The position numbers and the translations under genes were made by a program. Positions 1 through 12,291 of a stretch of 64,000 bases of DNA are shown in pieces; position 1 is the first letter of the stretch, and each line of letters begins with the position of its first letter. The notes beneath the pieces are model-generated. The model saw only the letters and a program-made list of their open reading frames with translations. It did no database searches and was not told the DNA's origin. The stretch is from Cycas panzhihuaensis (lineage: Eukaryota; Cycadophyta): NCBI GenBank assembly GCA_023213395.1, contig CM041465.1, positions 234,429,741 through 234,493,740 on the forward strand, in the 5' to 3' direction.

Positions 1-1860
1 GATAAAAAGTGAGTTATTAGAGGCTCTAAAATCATTAAACACTTTAATGAGAGGTGAATCATTATGGGATGATGTCAAAAAATAACAAAACCATAGTCAA
101 AATCAATCAAAAAGTTGAATCATACTAAGCAAGAAGCTAACCAAAGAAGGGAAACTTAGAGCAACTTAGAAGCAATATTAGATAAGATTTTTAAAATACA
201 CCATAGTATCAGTCATCAAAAAATAAGATCATTGCCATCATACCAAAATAGTCATCTAATTGACATTCCACATCCTAAAATCAAATGATGAGTAATCAAG
301 CATGCCCAAACAAGAGACTAGACCATGAAACGGTCAACCAAAAGTAATCCATTAACTAATCATGCTAACTAAGTGATATACATTACATAAGTGGAAGTCA
401 TAACTATCAAGAAACTTAAGTAAACAAGCCTAGATATGAACTTAATAGTGCTAAGAGGGCTAGTTATGGTGAAATATCATCCAATGTACTCACTAGCAAA
501 AAAGTCTTCAAATCCCTTGTATATTTCTCAAGCTAAAGAAAATAGATAATGAGAGGCTAGTTTATGTGAAAAATATACAAAAAAATAGACCTATGATCAT
601 GCAAGAGTATGTAAATCTTGGTGTATGGTCTTAATCATTGATCTTGATCTTTTTGTAGAAAATGACTTAGACTCAGAGTAGGATTTATGTGATAACTTCC
701 CTCATAAATCCTTCTCTATCCCTAAATCCTAAGTATGTTTTCCCACTCTCTCTTCAATATTCTTCTCTAAATCCCTTAAGATTTAAGTCATACTATATAA
801 AACTCCCCTAACCATTGTTATTAATAGTAATACCTCACTTATGTTTATTGATATTTCCCTTACTCAACAATGGAATTTGTATATTATTCCTAAACTAGGC
901 ATTACTTGCTCCCTCCCTAGCTATCGTGTGCTCTATTATTTAGGAATCATCAAAATCCTTTATATTTAAATAAGGATATATCATTTAGTATTTGATTTCT
1001 ATTTTATCTCCATTGGTGGATTATATGGCATCTTAGGTATCAAATAACTATAAACTCTAGGCACTACAACACCAATATCTCATGTACCAATCCATTTATA
1101 ATTTTTAAAGATCATCTTGGGAAGATTTATAAGCTCCATGGAATTCCACCAAATCCTATTAAGAAACACCAAAAAAATAGTTTAGGATTTATAGCTCGTC
1201 TTAATAACATTAAAGCCTCTCCTTCTATACACTTCAATAGCCTATAACTCTTCATTCCACTTCATAATATCCTCTATACTTCTTATTTCCATGAAACACC
1301 ATCCACCACTTCCCAAGCTTTACTCCCTATCCTTAATAAAGAATAAGTTATTAATGGATTCTTTGACAACATTTAAGCTCTACACAACATCTCTAAGGTT
1401 GAATCTAAACTAGAAGTAATAAAATAAAAACCAATAGTAATGTTTGTTTACAAATCTCATTGTCATCTCAACTTCAAGGACTTAGCATCTTAGGAGAGGG
1501 CACATGTGATATAATTATCCTAACTATGGGATCTACCTATTAGCATATGTAATCATATGATATAATAGTTAGTAATAGCTCTTAATATGTATATGAGTTG
1601 CTTATTCCTCTAATAGTATTCTTATAGAGAGGCCACTCTTATCTATATGAGGCCTCATAAATATAGAGTAGGAATTATCATGTGTTTGAGATCTTATATA
1701 CTTAGTATATCTCGTTACTACATTTGGCTCTCTTTGGTGCTCTATTATATATTTAGTTTCCTTCTAGTAATAAAAGTTATTTTTTGCATCTATGTTCTCT
1801 TTATTGTATCCTTTAAGTTATTTCATTAGCCTACTTTTTAATGATTGATTATGATAGGTA
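1..1860. other. AT-rich stretch without a recognisable gene
   Basis: I see no conserved coding region, LTR or RNA gene here. Stops are dense in all frames. The only longer open frame (1647-1829) is Leu/Ile/Tyr-rich, as expected for translated AT-rich DNA. It may be degraded 5' sequence of the copia remnant that follows, but I cannot show that. Confidence 0.5.
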
Positions 1861-4510
1861 TGTCCCATTATAGATGACACTATTTATACCTTATGGCATA
1901 TGACCATATAAATTACTATACTTTGTAATTACTTATCAAGTTAAACATGGTTGATGGATTACCTTTAATGTAGAAAATTAATAGAATTTGTAATATATGT
2001 GCATTTTGAAAATAACATAGGAACAAATTAGTTAAAATCCACTAGATAGAAAAAGAATTATGAAAGCCAATTTATAGTTATTTATATAGAACATTCTCAA
2101 CTCCTTCACCTAGAGGGGTAAATTATTTTGTTAATACCATTTATGATTATACAAGAAAGACATGGATTTATCTTATAAAGTATAAATTAGAAGTAATTGA
2201 AAATTTTAAATTATTCATGGATAGATCTAAAACTAAGTTAAGAAGAAGAAAAAAATTCTAAGGAATAACAATGGAGGTGAGTATAAGTTAAATGATTTCA
2301 ACAAATTTTTTAAGAATCATGGCACAAAAAAAAAATTTCTCTCTCTCTATATGTATACTATAATAAAATGGTATAATTGAGAGAATGGATAAATTTATTA
2401 TTGAAATAAGTAAATGCATGTTGCTAGCCAAAAACTTCTTAAAAGGATTTTGGCATGAAGATGTTAATATTGTTAAATAGAAGCATGAGTAGTGTTGTTA
2501 AGAATGTGCACTTAAAGAGGATTCAACTAGGAAGAAACCATTAAATGGTTATCTATATAACTTTAGATGTATTACATATGGATACATACCTATATAAAAA
2601 TAAAAAATGATAGGTTCCAAAAGTAAAGAATACATGTTGGTAAGATATAGTGATTCATGCAAAGAATACAATCTCTTTCATCCATCAAAGAGGTTGATTA
2701 TTATGAGCAAGGATGTCTTATTTAAGGAATATGATGATGATGATTAGGTCATTAGACCTACTATAAGTACACCTGATAAACATATAATAGAGTCAAAGGA
2801 AAGTAAAGATGCTAATAATTCACTAGATGTGGTTACTAGAAGCCCATAAGAATCTCAAAAACAGGTTCCAAAAAGGTATTTAGAAACCATAAAAGACTTA
2901 AAGCTAGTTGATATGAATGTGGAAAATGTTGTCGAAACAAGGCATTAATAATAATCAAAAGTTAAAATTTCCTTATCATTTAATGCATTGAGCATAGATA
3001 AACTAATGTTAAATAATAAACCCAAAGATAAGGTTGAGTGGCATGAAGTCATTGAAGATTTGAGTAACTTAATATTTGAAAGTGACATATGGAAACTAGT
3101 TAACATTCTCATTAACAAGAAACTAATTAGATACTAATGGGTATATAGAGTCAAATTTACCCTCATAGATCTATTAACAAGTATAAATCATACCTTATTA
3201 CTAAAGGTTATACTTAAGTAAAGGGTGTTTACCTTAAAGAAACATTTATTCTAATGGATAAAAAAATAATTATTAGATTATTAATTATTGTTGTAATATA
3301 ATTTAGCTATATACTATATTAAATAGATGTGACAAAATCTTTCTCAAAAAACATTAATAAGGATGAGGCTTACATAAAGCATCTTAAGTGATTCATAGAA
3401 TTAGGATAGGAGCATCTTATTTATAGGCTTAAGAGAGCCTTATAAGGTTTAAAGCAAGCACCACGGGCTTAATATGCTTAAATTAATAAATATTTTTTAA
3501 GCCATAACTTCATTTATTATAAATTAGATCATAATTTATATTTAAAATGTAATGATGATAAGATTATAGTATTGTATATTTATGATTTAGTCATTATAGG
3601 AAGTGTTACTTAACAAATTAAAACTCTTAAAAGGTAACTTTCTGTAACCTTTAATGTAATAGATCTAGGTCCCTTTTGTTATTATCTTGGTATTAAGATT
3701 TGAAAAAAGAAGAATAACATCTTTATGTATCAATCTAAAAACACTTATACATTGTTAAAAATGTTCAATATGGAAGACTATAAGTTAGTGGAAACATTAA
3801 TTGAAATAAATGTTAAACTAGTAAAGCATGCAAATGAAAATATAGTAAATAAGACTTTGTATAGGCAACTAGTAGGAAGTCTAATATGTTTGATTAATAA
3901 TAGACCAAATATTAATTATGTTATTTATATGGTATTTAGATTTATGAGTAATAAATCTATCACTAAATAAAAGGGTATAAAAGAGTTTTCAAATATATGA
4001 AAGACATGATTAGATTTGGACTTAAATTTTTAGAATGTGAGGAGTTCAAACTTAGAGGATTTATAAATACAGATTAGGTAAGAGACATCGACGAAAGAAA
4101 TTCTACATCAAGCTTTGCATTTATATTTGGTTTTAATGTGATTTCTTGGATTATTAAAAAATATACAATAATATTATTGTCATTCACTAAGGTCAAGTAC
4201 AATGTAGTTGTAATAATAATATATAAAGCTATTTAGCCGAGGAGGATTATTAGTCATATAAATGTTTCATAAGATAATGGCATATATTTGTTCCTGATAA
4301 CCAAAGTATAATTCAACTATTAAAGAATCTAGTATTTCATTCTAGACCAAAGTAGATTGATCCACATCATCACTTTATTTAGAAGAAAGTATATAATAAC
4401 ATAGTGTAGTTGGTATAATGTTTGATTAACGGCCAATTTGTTGACATACTCTAAAAAAGCATTAATTGGGAGAAATTCAAAATATTTAGGAAATATCTCA
4501 ATATCAAAAC
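1861..4510 (+). pseudogene. Decayed Ty1/copia pol remnant (element X): integrase, RT, RNase H
   Basis: A broken copia polyprotein read across many stops. An integrase zinc-binding stretch comes first (about 1940-2040, with a CNICA-like pair), then the core (about 2100-2400, with YDYTRKTWIYLIKYK and a degraded DNGGEY). RT lies at about 3050-3970: a decayed GLKQAPRAWY motif near 3450, then IVLYIYDLVIIG, where copia normally has YVDD. The open frame at 3725-3970 is the RT C-terminal part. RNase H follows at about 4060-4480, with a degraded ADWAGD...KSTSS motif and a C-terminal ILTK-like end. Many TAA/TAG codons sit where Trp, Gln or Tyr is expected. Gag and protease are missing, so X is 5'-truncated. 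It runs directly into the LTR at 4511. It is not functional. Confidence 0.85.
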
Positions 4511-4786
4511 TGTTAGAATAGTTAATGTCTAATGCTTACATATTTATGTAACCTAGTATTAGAAAATAAATTAATATTAGGTTATATTAAGTAGGGGTCA
4601 CCATTTATGTGTGTTATGTGCATAACAAACCAATTAGCTATTACACCATTGATCACATGATTATGCTTATCTATAAGTATGTATTAGGAATGCACAAAGT
4701 TGATGAGAGCTTGAATGAATTATTTTATTGGTAGACCAAATCTACCTAGAGATATTCATATCTCATATGCACTCTAATATTATACA
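4511..4786 (+). repeat. Copia LTR between elements X and Y (276 bp)
   Basis: It starts TGTTAGAATAG just after the X RNase H end and finishes TATACA just before a primer-binding-like site, so it has TG...CA ends. It serves as the 3' end of X and the 5' end of Y. No second copy is visible in the window, so the borders rest on the end motifs and flanking landmarks. Confidence 0.65.
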
Positions 4787-4800
4787 TTGTATTAGAGCCT
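4787..4800 (+). other. Primer binding site of copia element Y (decayed)
   Basis: TTGTATTAGAGCCT closely resembles the standard copia primer site TGGTATCAGAGC, complementary to initiator Met-tRNA, with G-to-T and C-to-T changes. It follows the LTR end directly, which fixes the + orientation of element Y. Confidence 0.7.
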
Positions 4801-6585
4801 GAGTTATCTATATTGAAGAATATTTATCAATGTAGGAACTGCTACCATAAGTGTATCCACATGAAGAAAAAGAATTGGATGCTCAAGAGGGATCTTCTCT
4901 AAAGCATGAAGGACTACTCTACCATTTCCATATATTCAAAGCTTAGCAACATTACATATAGACAATGTAAGTTACTATAGTGCATAAAAGACAACACAAG
5001 AATATCGTATAGTTAAGTCAAAGTTATTATTTATAGAAGCTTTACTTTATGAATGTTTAGCCTAGATAATTATTGCCTATGATCATTAAGTTCTTCATAC
5101 TTAGATACTAAAGGTGTAGATAAGGAGTCTCAGTGGCATGAAAATGAGGGTTTTGAATAAAATTTACTACCATCATCAATGTCAAATATATCATTGGAAG
5201 ATCCATAAGAAGGAAATTTATAGAGGACATACATGGATACAAATGTAGGAACCGGTCTAGCAATGGCTCAACACTAAATGAATTAAAACAAGGCTATTCT
5301 AATGAGGCCATATGAAATAGACATATGAGGAACATCATTGGTTATTAAAGGATTTACTTAAGAAATTAGGAATTTTGATTAAGGACAAGGGTTCAATTCA
5401 TATGCTCTTTAATTTCTTCTTCTAATTTTAAGTGATGATCATTACCTCATTTTTTTGTTGTGGATATTGTAATAATAATATGAACAACTAGAAGAAATTT
5501 TTAATTTTTTCATTGTGTTTACCTCTTGGTATTTAGGTAGTCGCTTTACCATTTAAGGTAAATTTAACTTCAAATAGGTTGTTGAGGAAATGCTTTAAGG
5601 ATAGAACCTTTCTCAAGATAACTGGGAATGAAGATAACATGCCTATATAGGGCATTCATATCCCTCCATTATGTAGTGTTGTATGTATTTTAAGATAAGA
5701 CATAGATCATGGGAAATAACATAAACTATAAGGATATCATTGCTTATTATCATGATGCTCATACAAGGATATCATTACTTGTTGAAGGGTAAATTAATGA
5801 TGCATAAGTCACATTGAACACAAGCGAAGCATGAGACATTAAAACATAAAGCACATCTAATAAAGACCTACAAGAAAAGAACTAACACAAAGACGAACAC
5901 CTTCCTAGTTGTAAACATAAAACATCACAATAGAAAGAGAAGACCATCTTTAAAAATAAGATGCCCATAATGAGGGAAAATAATTGGAAATAATGTAAGA
6001 GGATGAACGAACTCATTTTGAAGTTTCCATTTTTTAAAAAGTGTTTATTTGGTACTTAAGTATGTACTCTAATTATTTGATGAAATTTCTAAACAAATTT
6101 GCACATCAAGTATTTGATAAAATGCCTCAAAGAACTTCTTTACAAAGTATTTAAGAAAATGCCTATAAGAACGAAAGCATGATGAATATGCTTATTCATT
6201 AAAATCACATGAATAAAAAGTACAATAAAGATGATGCTTACAAAACTAAAATGGACCACAAAATTCAATGACCTAAAATTTATTATTAGTCTTGTTTGAA
6301 TCTTGTTTTGACATATTGATTAAAATCTATCTTTCTATGTGTTAAATAGTGAAACAAAGTATTTTTGTATATGTCAAATGTTAGCTAACTATGAGTAGAC
6401 CAAGGGACATTGATTTTTTTATTTAATTTAATTTTCATCACCCTACATGGTGGATGAAGGACTTTGAAACCTTAATAAAATTCTCTCTTTTATGTTAGGC
6501 TAATTTTAAAGCCTTAGTGTGTTTATTATGGAGTTCTTTAACACAACTTTTAGACATGTTTTTAAAGTTTATATGGTGAATGTTT
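4801..6585 (+). other. Leader and uncharacterised 5' part of copia Y
   Basis: About 1.8 kb between the primer site and the first recognisable gag sequence. It is AT-rich, full of stops and without clear homology by eye. It is longer than a usual copia leader, so it may hold a decayed insertion. Confidence 0.35.
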
Positions 6586-7340
6586 GTATGTTTAGTTAGC
6601 ACATAATTAATTGGAATAGATAATTATCCCATATGGAAGCATTAGATGTAGAGATTTCTTAAGATTAACAATATGTGGTAGTTTATAGAAAAAGGACCTG
6701 TAGAACTAATTAATACAGATGAGAAATTAGAGTTGAAAGCCACACATAGAATTATTTGATGGTGTATAAAGTTATCCATTATAAGTGATCTAATCATAAA
6801 TCTGAAGGATGTAGCTATCCCTAAGGTTATGTAGGATATGATCATTAGAATATTTGAGATAAAGGATGATATAAGGGTTTTAATACTAAGAGATGAACTA
6901 TGTAGTCTAAAATTGATAGGAAATATGAGTGAACATGTTTAGCAAATGAAAGTCCTCAAAGATTAGTTGAATAAGATATCAAAACTTATTGATGATTTGG
7001 AGTTGGTAACTATTATAGTACAAACCTTACCTAATTTTTATGAGAACTTTATAACTAAATTGACCTTGAATGAACATTTAAATTAGTTGACTTTTAATGA
7101 GATGGAGGTATTATTGTTGTAGTAGGAGAAAAGGCTAAAGGACATGTTTGGATAGTCATCCTCTAAATCATATGTGTTAAAGTATAAAGGGAATCCATGG
7201 CTTGTCCCAAGAAGAAAAAGTATGCTTCTTGAACAAAATGTTCACTGAAATGGTCTTAAGAGATAGGAAAATCCCCATTTTTGGCTTTGTAGAAAAATGG
7301 GGCACTTAAAGAAGGACTATTAGAAGCTCCATTTAAACTA
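6586..7340 (+). pseudogene. Copia Y gag, decayed
   Basis: The N-terminal copia gag signature is readable near 6610-6700 (GIDNYPIWK, FLKINNMW, then FIEKGP), followed by the helical UBN2-type gag region (DELCSLKLIGNMSEHV, then QTLPNFYENFITKL near 7020-7070). A zinc knuckle remnant (LCRKMGHLKKDY) sits at about 7282-7320; the first cysteine is unclear. The frame is broken by many TAG/TAA codons, mostly where Trp or Gln is expected. Gag would form the virus-like particle in the cytoplasm. It is followed in order by protease and integrase remnants. Confidence 0.8.
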
Positions 7341-8215
7341 GGGATCTTAATAACAATAATAATGTCTAAGATAGAAGGAATAAGGATAAGGTAGACATCA
7401 AGGGTATTTCACTAATAATGCTTCATTAATAAGGGTTGAAAGAGGGAAAAAGATATTTTTTACTACTTATTAGGGAAGCAAAACTATCAAGGAAGTTTAG
7501 CAAATGATTCTAGACCTATATAACACATGACTAGATAAATTGATTAGTTTATTGAGATGTGGGAAGTAATAAGCATGGAACTAAGCAAAATTAGAGATGA
7601 TATGCCATTGAAGATTGAAGGCATAGGAAATGTACCCATAATCTCTTTAAGTAGGGAAAAATATTATATAGAGGATATGTTGTACATGACTGGCTTGAAG
7701 GCAAATCTACTCTCAGTGGCATAGATTAAGGAGTAGGATATGGAGGTCATTTTTTAACTATAAAAAATATCTAATCAGTGATAATAAAGCTAACACAGTG
7801 GTAGATGGATATAAGGATGGTAATCTATATGTACTAAATGGAAAATCTAGGATTTAGAAAATCTATAAATCCCTTTCTATTATAGCCTCTAAAAGTACTT
7901 CATGGCATGAAAGAATAGACCATTTAAATTACACTACTCTTTAACTACTACTTCAAAAGAAAATGGTTCATGGACTTCCTAAGTTCAATGTTAAGATTTA
8001 TGTTTGTGATCCTTATATGAGGGGAAAACATCACAAGGCACTATTTTAAAAAGGCAAAGCTTAAAGGGTGAAGGTAAAATTATATATTGTTCACTCTAAC
8101 ATTTATAGGTCAATGCTATAACTATCATTGGAAGGATCAAAGTGCCTTTTAACTTTCATTGATTACTTTCTAAGGAATGTCTAGGTTTACCCATTAAGGA
8201 TAAAGTTAGAGACAT
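7341..8215 (+). pseudogene. Copia Y protease and 5' half of integrase, interrupted
   Basis: The protease region is at about 7505-7745: a degraded active-site area, then GIGNVPIISL and the conserved DMLYMTGLKANLLS stretch that precedes copia integrase. The GAG-pre-integrase/zinc domain follows at 7900-8050 (WHERIDHLNYTTL, MVHGLPKF, then VCDPYMRGKHH), and the integrase core starts at about 8090 (VHSNIY, FIDYFLRNV). Homology stops near 8215. The rest of the integrase core resumes at 28372, downstream of copia Z, so this gene was split by insertions. Several stops make it a pseudogene. Confidence 0.8.
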
Positions 8216-8515
8216 TTTCTGCCCCCACCACAATAAGCTCTCTATCCAGGGGACTAACTAAGGCCCCTTCTATTGATATGAATAAGAAGATCGAAGCCCC
8301 TTCTATTGATATGATATTAATGCCCTTTCCTTCTCTTCGCTACACTCAGAGAAGGGGTGAAATCTGATAAAGGGGTTCGGGGACACAGGTAGGGGGGTCC
8401 TTCCCACCTTAAGTAAAGGACCCTGGTCCCCACTTGGAGTGAATAAACCAACGACAATCCTGAAGGAGAAAGAGGAGTAGGTAGAGTCAAGCAATTCAAA
8501 TAGCAAGTTGAAATT
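8216..8515. other. GC-richer segment of unknown origin inside copia Y
   Basis: About 300 bp of distinctly higher GC than both flanks, wedged between the broken Y integrase and the Z LTR. It contains a direct repeat (GCCCCTTCTATTGATATGA at about 8260 and 8296). Two overlapping minus-strand open frames (8303-8506 and 8317-8499) match no family I know. The texture recalls plant organellar, especially mitochondrial, intergenic DNA, but that is only an impression. Confidence 0.3.
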
Positions 8516-8939
8516 TATTAGAAATATTATTTATTTAACCTAATATTCTCTTTTAAACTTTGATAAATGTATTATTATAAAAAGTCAATATGATATTACT
8601 AAAAGTTTAGTGAAATGGATAATCATCTATTTCAATGAAATTCTCTCTCATAATTATTCCAGAATCTTCCAAGTGTGTTTAGCTTAGGAGGTTTACGAGG
8701 TCAGTTGGATGTAGTTACGTAGGTAGAATGTCTATAAATCTTGAGAGAGAGGATGAGATCCTCATCATCATTCATGTATTCTGTTTATTATTAATATAAA
8801 GTTATCATATTTAAGAGATGGTTTTTTCTCCCCTAAAGAGGTTTTCCACTTGCTAAATTCATGTGAAAATATGTGATTAGATTCATATCTTATATTGATA
8901 ATTATGCCTATGAATTTCATTGATACCCTCTCTCCATCA
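8516..8939 (+). repeat. 5' LTR of copia Z
   Basis: It aligns along its length with 27948-28371. It begins TATTAGAAATATT (TG mutated to TA) and ends CTCCATCA. The primer site follows at once. Confidence 0.85.
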
Positions 8940-8951
8940 TGGTATTAGAGT
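8940..8951 (+). other. Primer binding site of copia Z
   Basis: TGGTATTAGAGT abuts the LTR end and matches the copia initiator Met-tRNA primer site TGGTATCAGAGC with minor decay. About 60 bp of leader (to 9011) follow before element W begins. Confidence 0.8.
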
Positions 8952-9629
8952 AAGCTTTAGCAGTCAGTTTGTGAATATATGGACACTTGAAAATAAAGGT
9001 TTTGTAGGCACTATTTCTTAGCTACTGGGAATGGATATAAATGGGTCGACTCAAGCAGGTGCAGGGATGCTTCTATCCTTCACCTCCATCAGTTCTACTA
9101 GAGGTGGATAGAAGCATTTTATTTACATTACATGATCGCCTGATTTATTGATTGATCACTATGCATATGCTACTTGATCATGCTACATTATACCATTTCA
9201 GCCTATGACGATCTAGGGATACATATCAAATGTTAACCCACAACCCTCCTTTGTGTCCTCACAATGTCCCCAAGTATCTTTGGGCCTTCGTAGCTTAGCC
9301 TCATCACATGTTGATACATCGCGACCCCTGGCACCTCGTATATGCCTAGTTAGTACTTTCCACCTATTTATCAACTTTTCTCAGGAATATTTCTCCTTCA
9401 GTACCTATTTATTGATGGCTTTCCTAAGCCCCACAGCCCTTTCCTACCACTTAGATAGAGTGTCATGCCTCTTAGGCCTAAAGTACCCCCTCTTTTAGGC
9501 TCCCATCCTTCTCTTTCTTTTATTTTTGTCTATGTTTTATTGCACCACGATAAAGATCATGGTACCGTTGTAAATTTTGCAGTACCGAAGAGTTTACCAT
9601 GGTGTGACTCTCATATTTTATTTTTCAAT

Positions 9630-9675
9630 CTACCATGGCTAATTTCGCATTTATTATGAAATTACCACATGGTAG
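9630..9675. repeat. Inverted repeat in the LTR of W
   Basis: CTACCATG and TAATTTC are mirrored by GAAATTA and CATGGTAG around a short AT loop. Counterparts occur in the right LTR near 20688-20733 and, in part, in the A/B/C LTRs. It lies roughly 60-100 bp upstream of the LTR TATA region, so it may be a promoter element; this is inference. Confidence 0.55.
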
Positions 9676-12116
9676 AGGCATATTCCCACACCAAGCCAAA
9701 CCCTAATCACTCGATTGAGCTAGGGTTGGGTATGAAAACCTAAAAACAACATCATTTCCTTCTCTTCTTACTCTTTTTCACTCAACTATCCTAGCAATTC
9801 TTTAGAAAAACACCCTGCAATAAGGATAAAGACTACTACACTAGCGTCTCAGACTTCCATCAGTCTCCTATAGTTCCAAATATGTTATTGTAGGCCTATT
9901 ATATGGATAGAAAAGGGAGGACATGCATCAAGTGCTTCATCAAGTCTAGATCTGCTCTCTTCACTCTAATTTCCTGTTGGCTCACTGCTCTTTTATGGTT
10001 TCACCTACAAACCCTATAAGGTGGGTCTCTTTCCCTTATTTTACTTGAAGATCTTCCTTTGATCTACCCATACCAGGTACTTCTGAGCTAATGTTTTATC
10101 CATCTTTTACTTTAAGTAATATAAATATCATTTATTAGAACTCTTACAACAATTTTCCTTCAATTTTTACTATAAGCGGGAGGCAAACCCTCCCCATCTT
10201 GCTTATCCATTTTTTCCTCTCAGTTCTTCCCTGGTTGTTGCAAGGGGATAGTGAAGAAGCGATTTTCATGGAGAGTGAAAGGAGCAAAGGCAGGGTTCTG
10301 CACCTAATAAGCCTTCTCCTTAAGGGCATCCCCCTTCTCTCCTCATCTCTTCTTCCTCTGTGCTTTCCTTGGGCTCCCAAAAGGCCGTTGGAAAGAAGAC
10401 CACTGCTGGCAGTGGTGTAGGCAACCCCTTGTTGCACTCATAACTAGCTCTGTAGGTCCTACATGAGGGGACTCCAACCCTCCATTCCATAGCTTCTTGT
10501 GCCTTTTAACTTAACCCTATCGAGGTTGCAATAGTTGCACATTGTAACTTTTGTGACATTGACAGCATTGGCGACATTTTCTCTTGCTTTTACACTTACA
10601 TCTCAAGGGTTTCTTACATTCACCTTACCTCATCTTCTTTGGTACTTGGATAGTATGGAGCACACTCAATCTAAAGGGTTAGACATTTTGAGGCTATCCA
10701 TCCTCCTTCTCTCTTTGCCCTCTTTTTTTCCCATGTTGTTTAGTAAATGATATAAAAGGAACAAGGAGTAATGTTGTAGTGAAAAGCATTCCTTTTGGAT
10801 GAGAATCGTGAGTCTTATTATTCATTATATTGTGTACCTACCCCATGTATACTTGGCACCCCATGGGAAAGGGTAAACTTGATTTTATTTGTAGGTCACC
10901 TTGTTGTGCATGGAGTGCGAAAGGAATCCTACTCCAGGTATGCTACCATCCTTCTAACTAGTACTTCCTTTGCTTTCAAAATTGTAAGTTAAAGTTGTAT
11001 TTGCTTTTGCATTTTCTTACACTGCTTTCCTTACTATTTCTTTTCCTTTGACTTGGGGGAAGGTAAGGGGAACCCCTCCTTGCTTTATTAGAACATCCTG
11101 CACTACCTATGGTTGGAGAAAGATGAGGGTGACAAGCATAATAAGGATGACGCTACTTCAACCATCACATTCCAAGTATGCCTTGGGCTTTCCTTGTTTC
11201 CTTTTCTTCTCTCTCATTTTTTCCCTTTTCACCCACATATTATTTGAAAAAGGAAAAGAAGAAGGACTAGTTTTGGTCATTTATTGTCAACTAGTTTTCT
11301 CACTTTTGTAGAAAAGTGCATATAGTAAGAATCCTGTATATTTACATACTCATCTTGTTGCATTGCTTAGCAAGCTTACATCTTTTACATATGCTTTGTA
11401 CCATATAGCTGTCATTTGCATCCCTCCTTTATTTTCTACTTTTGCATTCAAAAGGTAAAGAGGGTGAGGTCATATATGTGGATAAATGAGAGTGAGTCTT
11501 GCATCATCTAATTACTTTGAAAAGTTACCCCTTTATATATAAGGACACACTGTTACATACACCACACCATTTTTACAACCAGTAAATACAAACATTGAGA
11601 CATCCCTTATTTGATCTTTATTCCTAAGATCTTCTTAGGTCTAGCACCTTGAGGGTGCCTCCCTTTTAGGGCTGCTCTCTTGGTCCTCCCTACTTAGTTT
11701 GATTAAACCATTCAGGTATCACCCATTAGGTTGATACCTAACCTGTGAGATTAGTCCTCTTCTTAATCTCCCTCATGCGTGTGTCACCCTTCTTCTCTAC
11801 TAAAGTCATTCTTTCTATACTCCTCTCTATGCGAGGAGCCATTCCCTCACTCTCACTCTCTCTCCTCCTTCTTTCGACCATCCAATGATAGGAGGGACCT
11901 TTATGAGGTTACTTGGGAAATTGAGGATATCCCTCACTTTCCCATCGCTTTAAACCAAAGTAGAGTCACCTTGAAGGACTTTGTGTGCCATTTGCAGGTC
12001 CTAAACCTACGTTCCAATGCACAGACACCCTTTGTGAGTGTTGCTTTCACTTGTTGTCATAAGTTTCTTGCCACCATAATTTGATAGTTCATCTTGGCCT
12101 CATCCGAGAGTAGTTA

Positions 12117-12132
12117 CCCCCCCCCCCCCCCC
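12117..12132 (+). repeat. C16 homopolymer near the LTR end
   Basis: Sixteen consecutive C bases about 15 bp before the inferred end of the W 5' LTR. Relatives have only a short C run here, so this is either slippage expansion or a consensus-length uncertainty. Confidence 0.8.
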
Positions 12133-12147
12133 GAAGGTGTGATTCCA

Positions 12148-12166
12148 CTGGCAACCATACTTGGGA
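12148..12166 (+). other. Putative primer binding site of gypsy W
   Basis: CTGGCAACCATACTTGGGA follows the inferred LTR end and starts with TGG after one base, as a primer site should. The B element has GCAACCATCTTGAGG at the same place. I do not recognise the tRNA. Confidence 0.4.
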
Positions 12167-12291
12167 CTGTCAGTAAGGGATTGCTACTATCTTCCTGGTA
12201 GCTCTCTTCAGTTTGTTGGGTAGCCCTCAATGCTCACACCCCATTATACCTCTTGCTCCTTCTTCCAACTTACGAGTAGAACTTATATACG

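Larger units (their letters stand above)
9012..12147 (+). repeat. 5' LTR of gypsy W (about 3.1 kb)
   Basis: The start (TATTTCTTAGCTACTGGG) aligns with TGTTTCCTGGCTACCGAG at 20062, so TG has decayed to TA. The end (GTGATTCCA, 12147) aligns with the GCGTCCA end of the A and B LTRs. 9012-11264 matches the right LTR. 11640-12147 matches only the A/B/C LTRs, for example the CCATTTGCAGGTCC segment. Open frames inside it are not conserved genes. Confidence 0.75.

Noticed and set aside
8303-8506. Small protein gene on the minus strand
   Set aside because: Two overlapping frames of equal quality, no motif, no start context or neighbour support.
9253-11311. Series of short + strand frames
   Set aside because: They fall in the 5' LTR of W, and the matching right LTR (20062-22315) breaks most of them.
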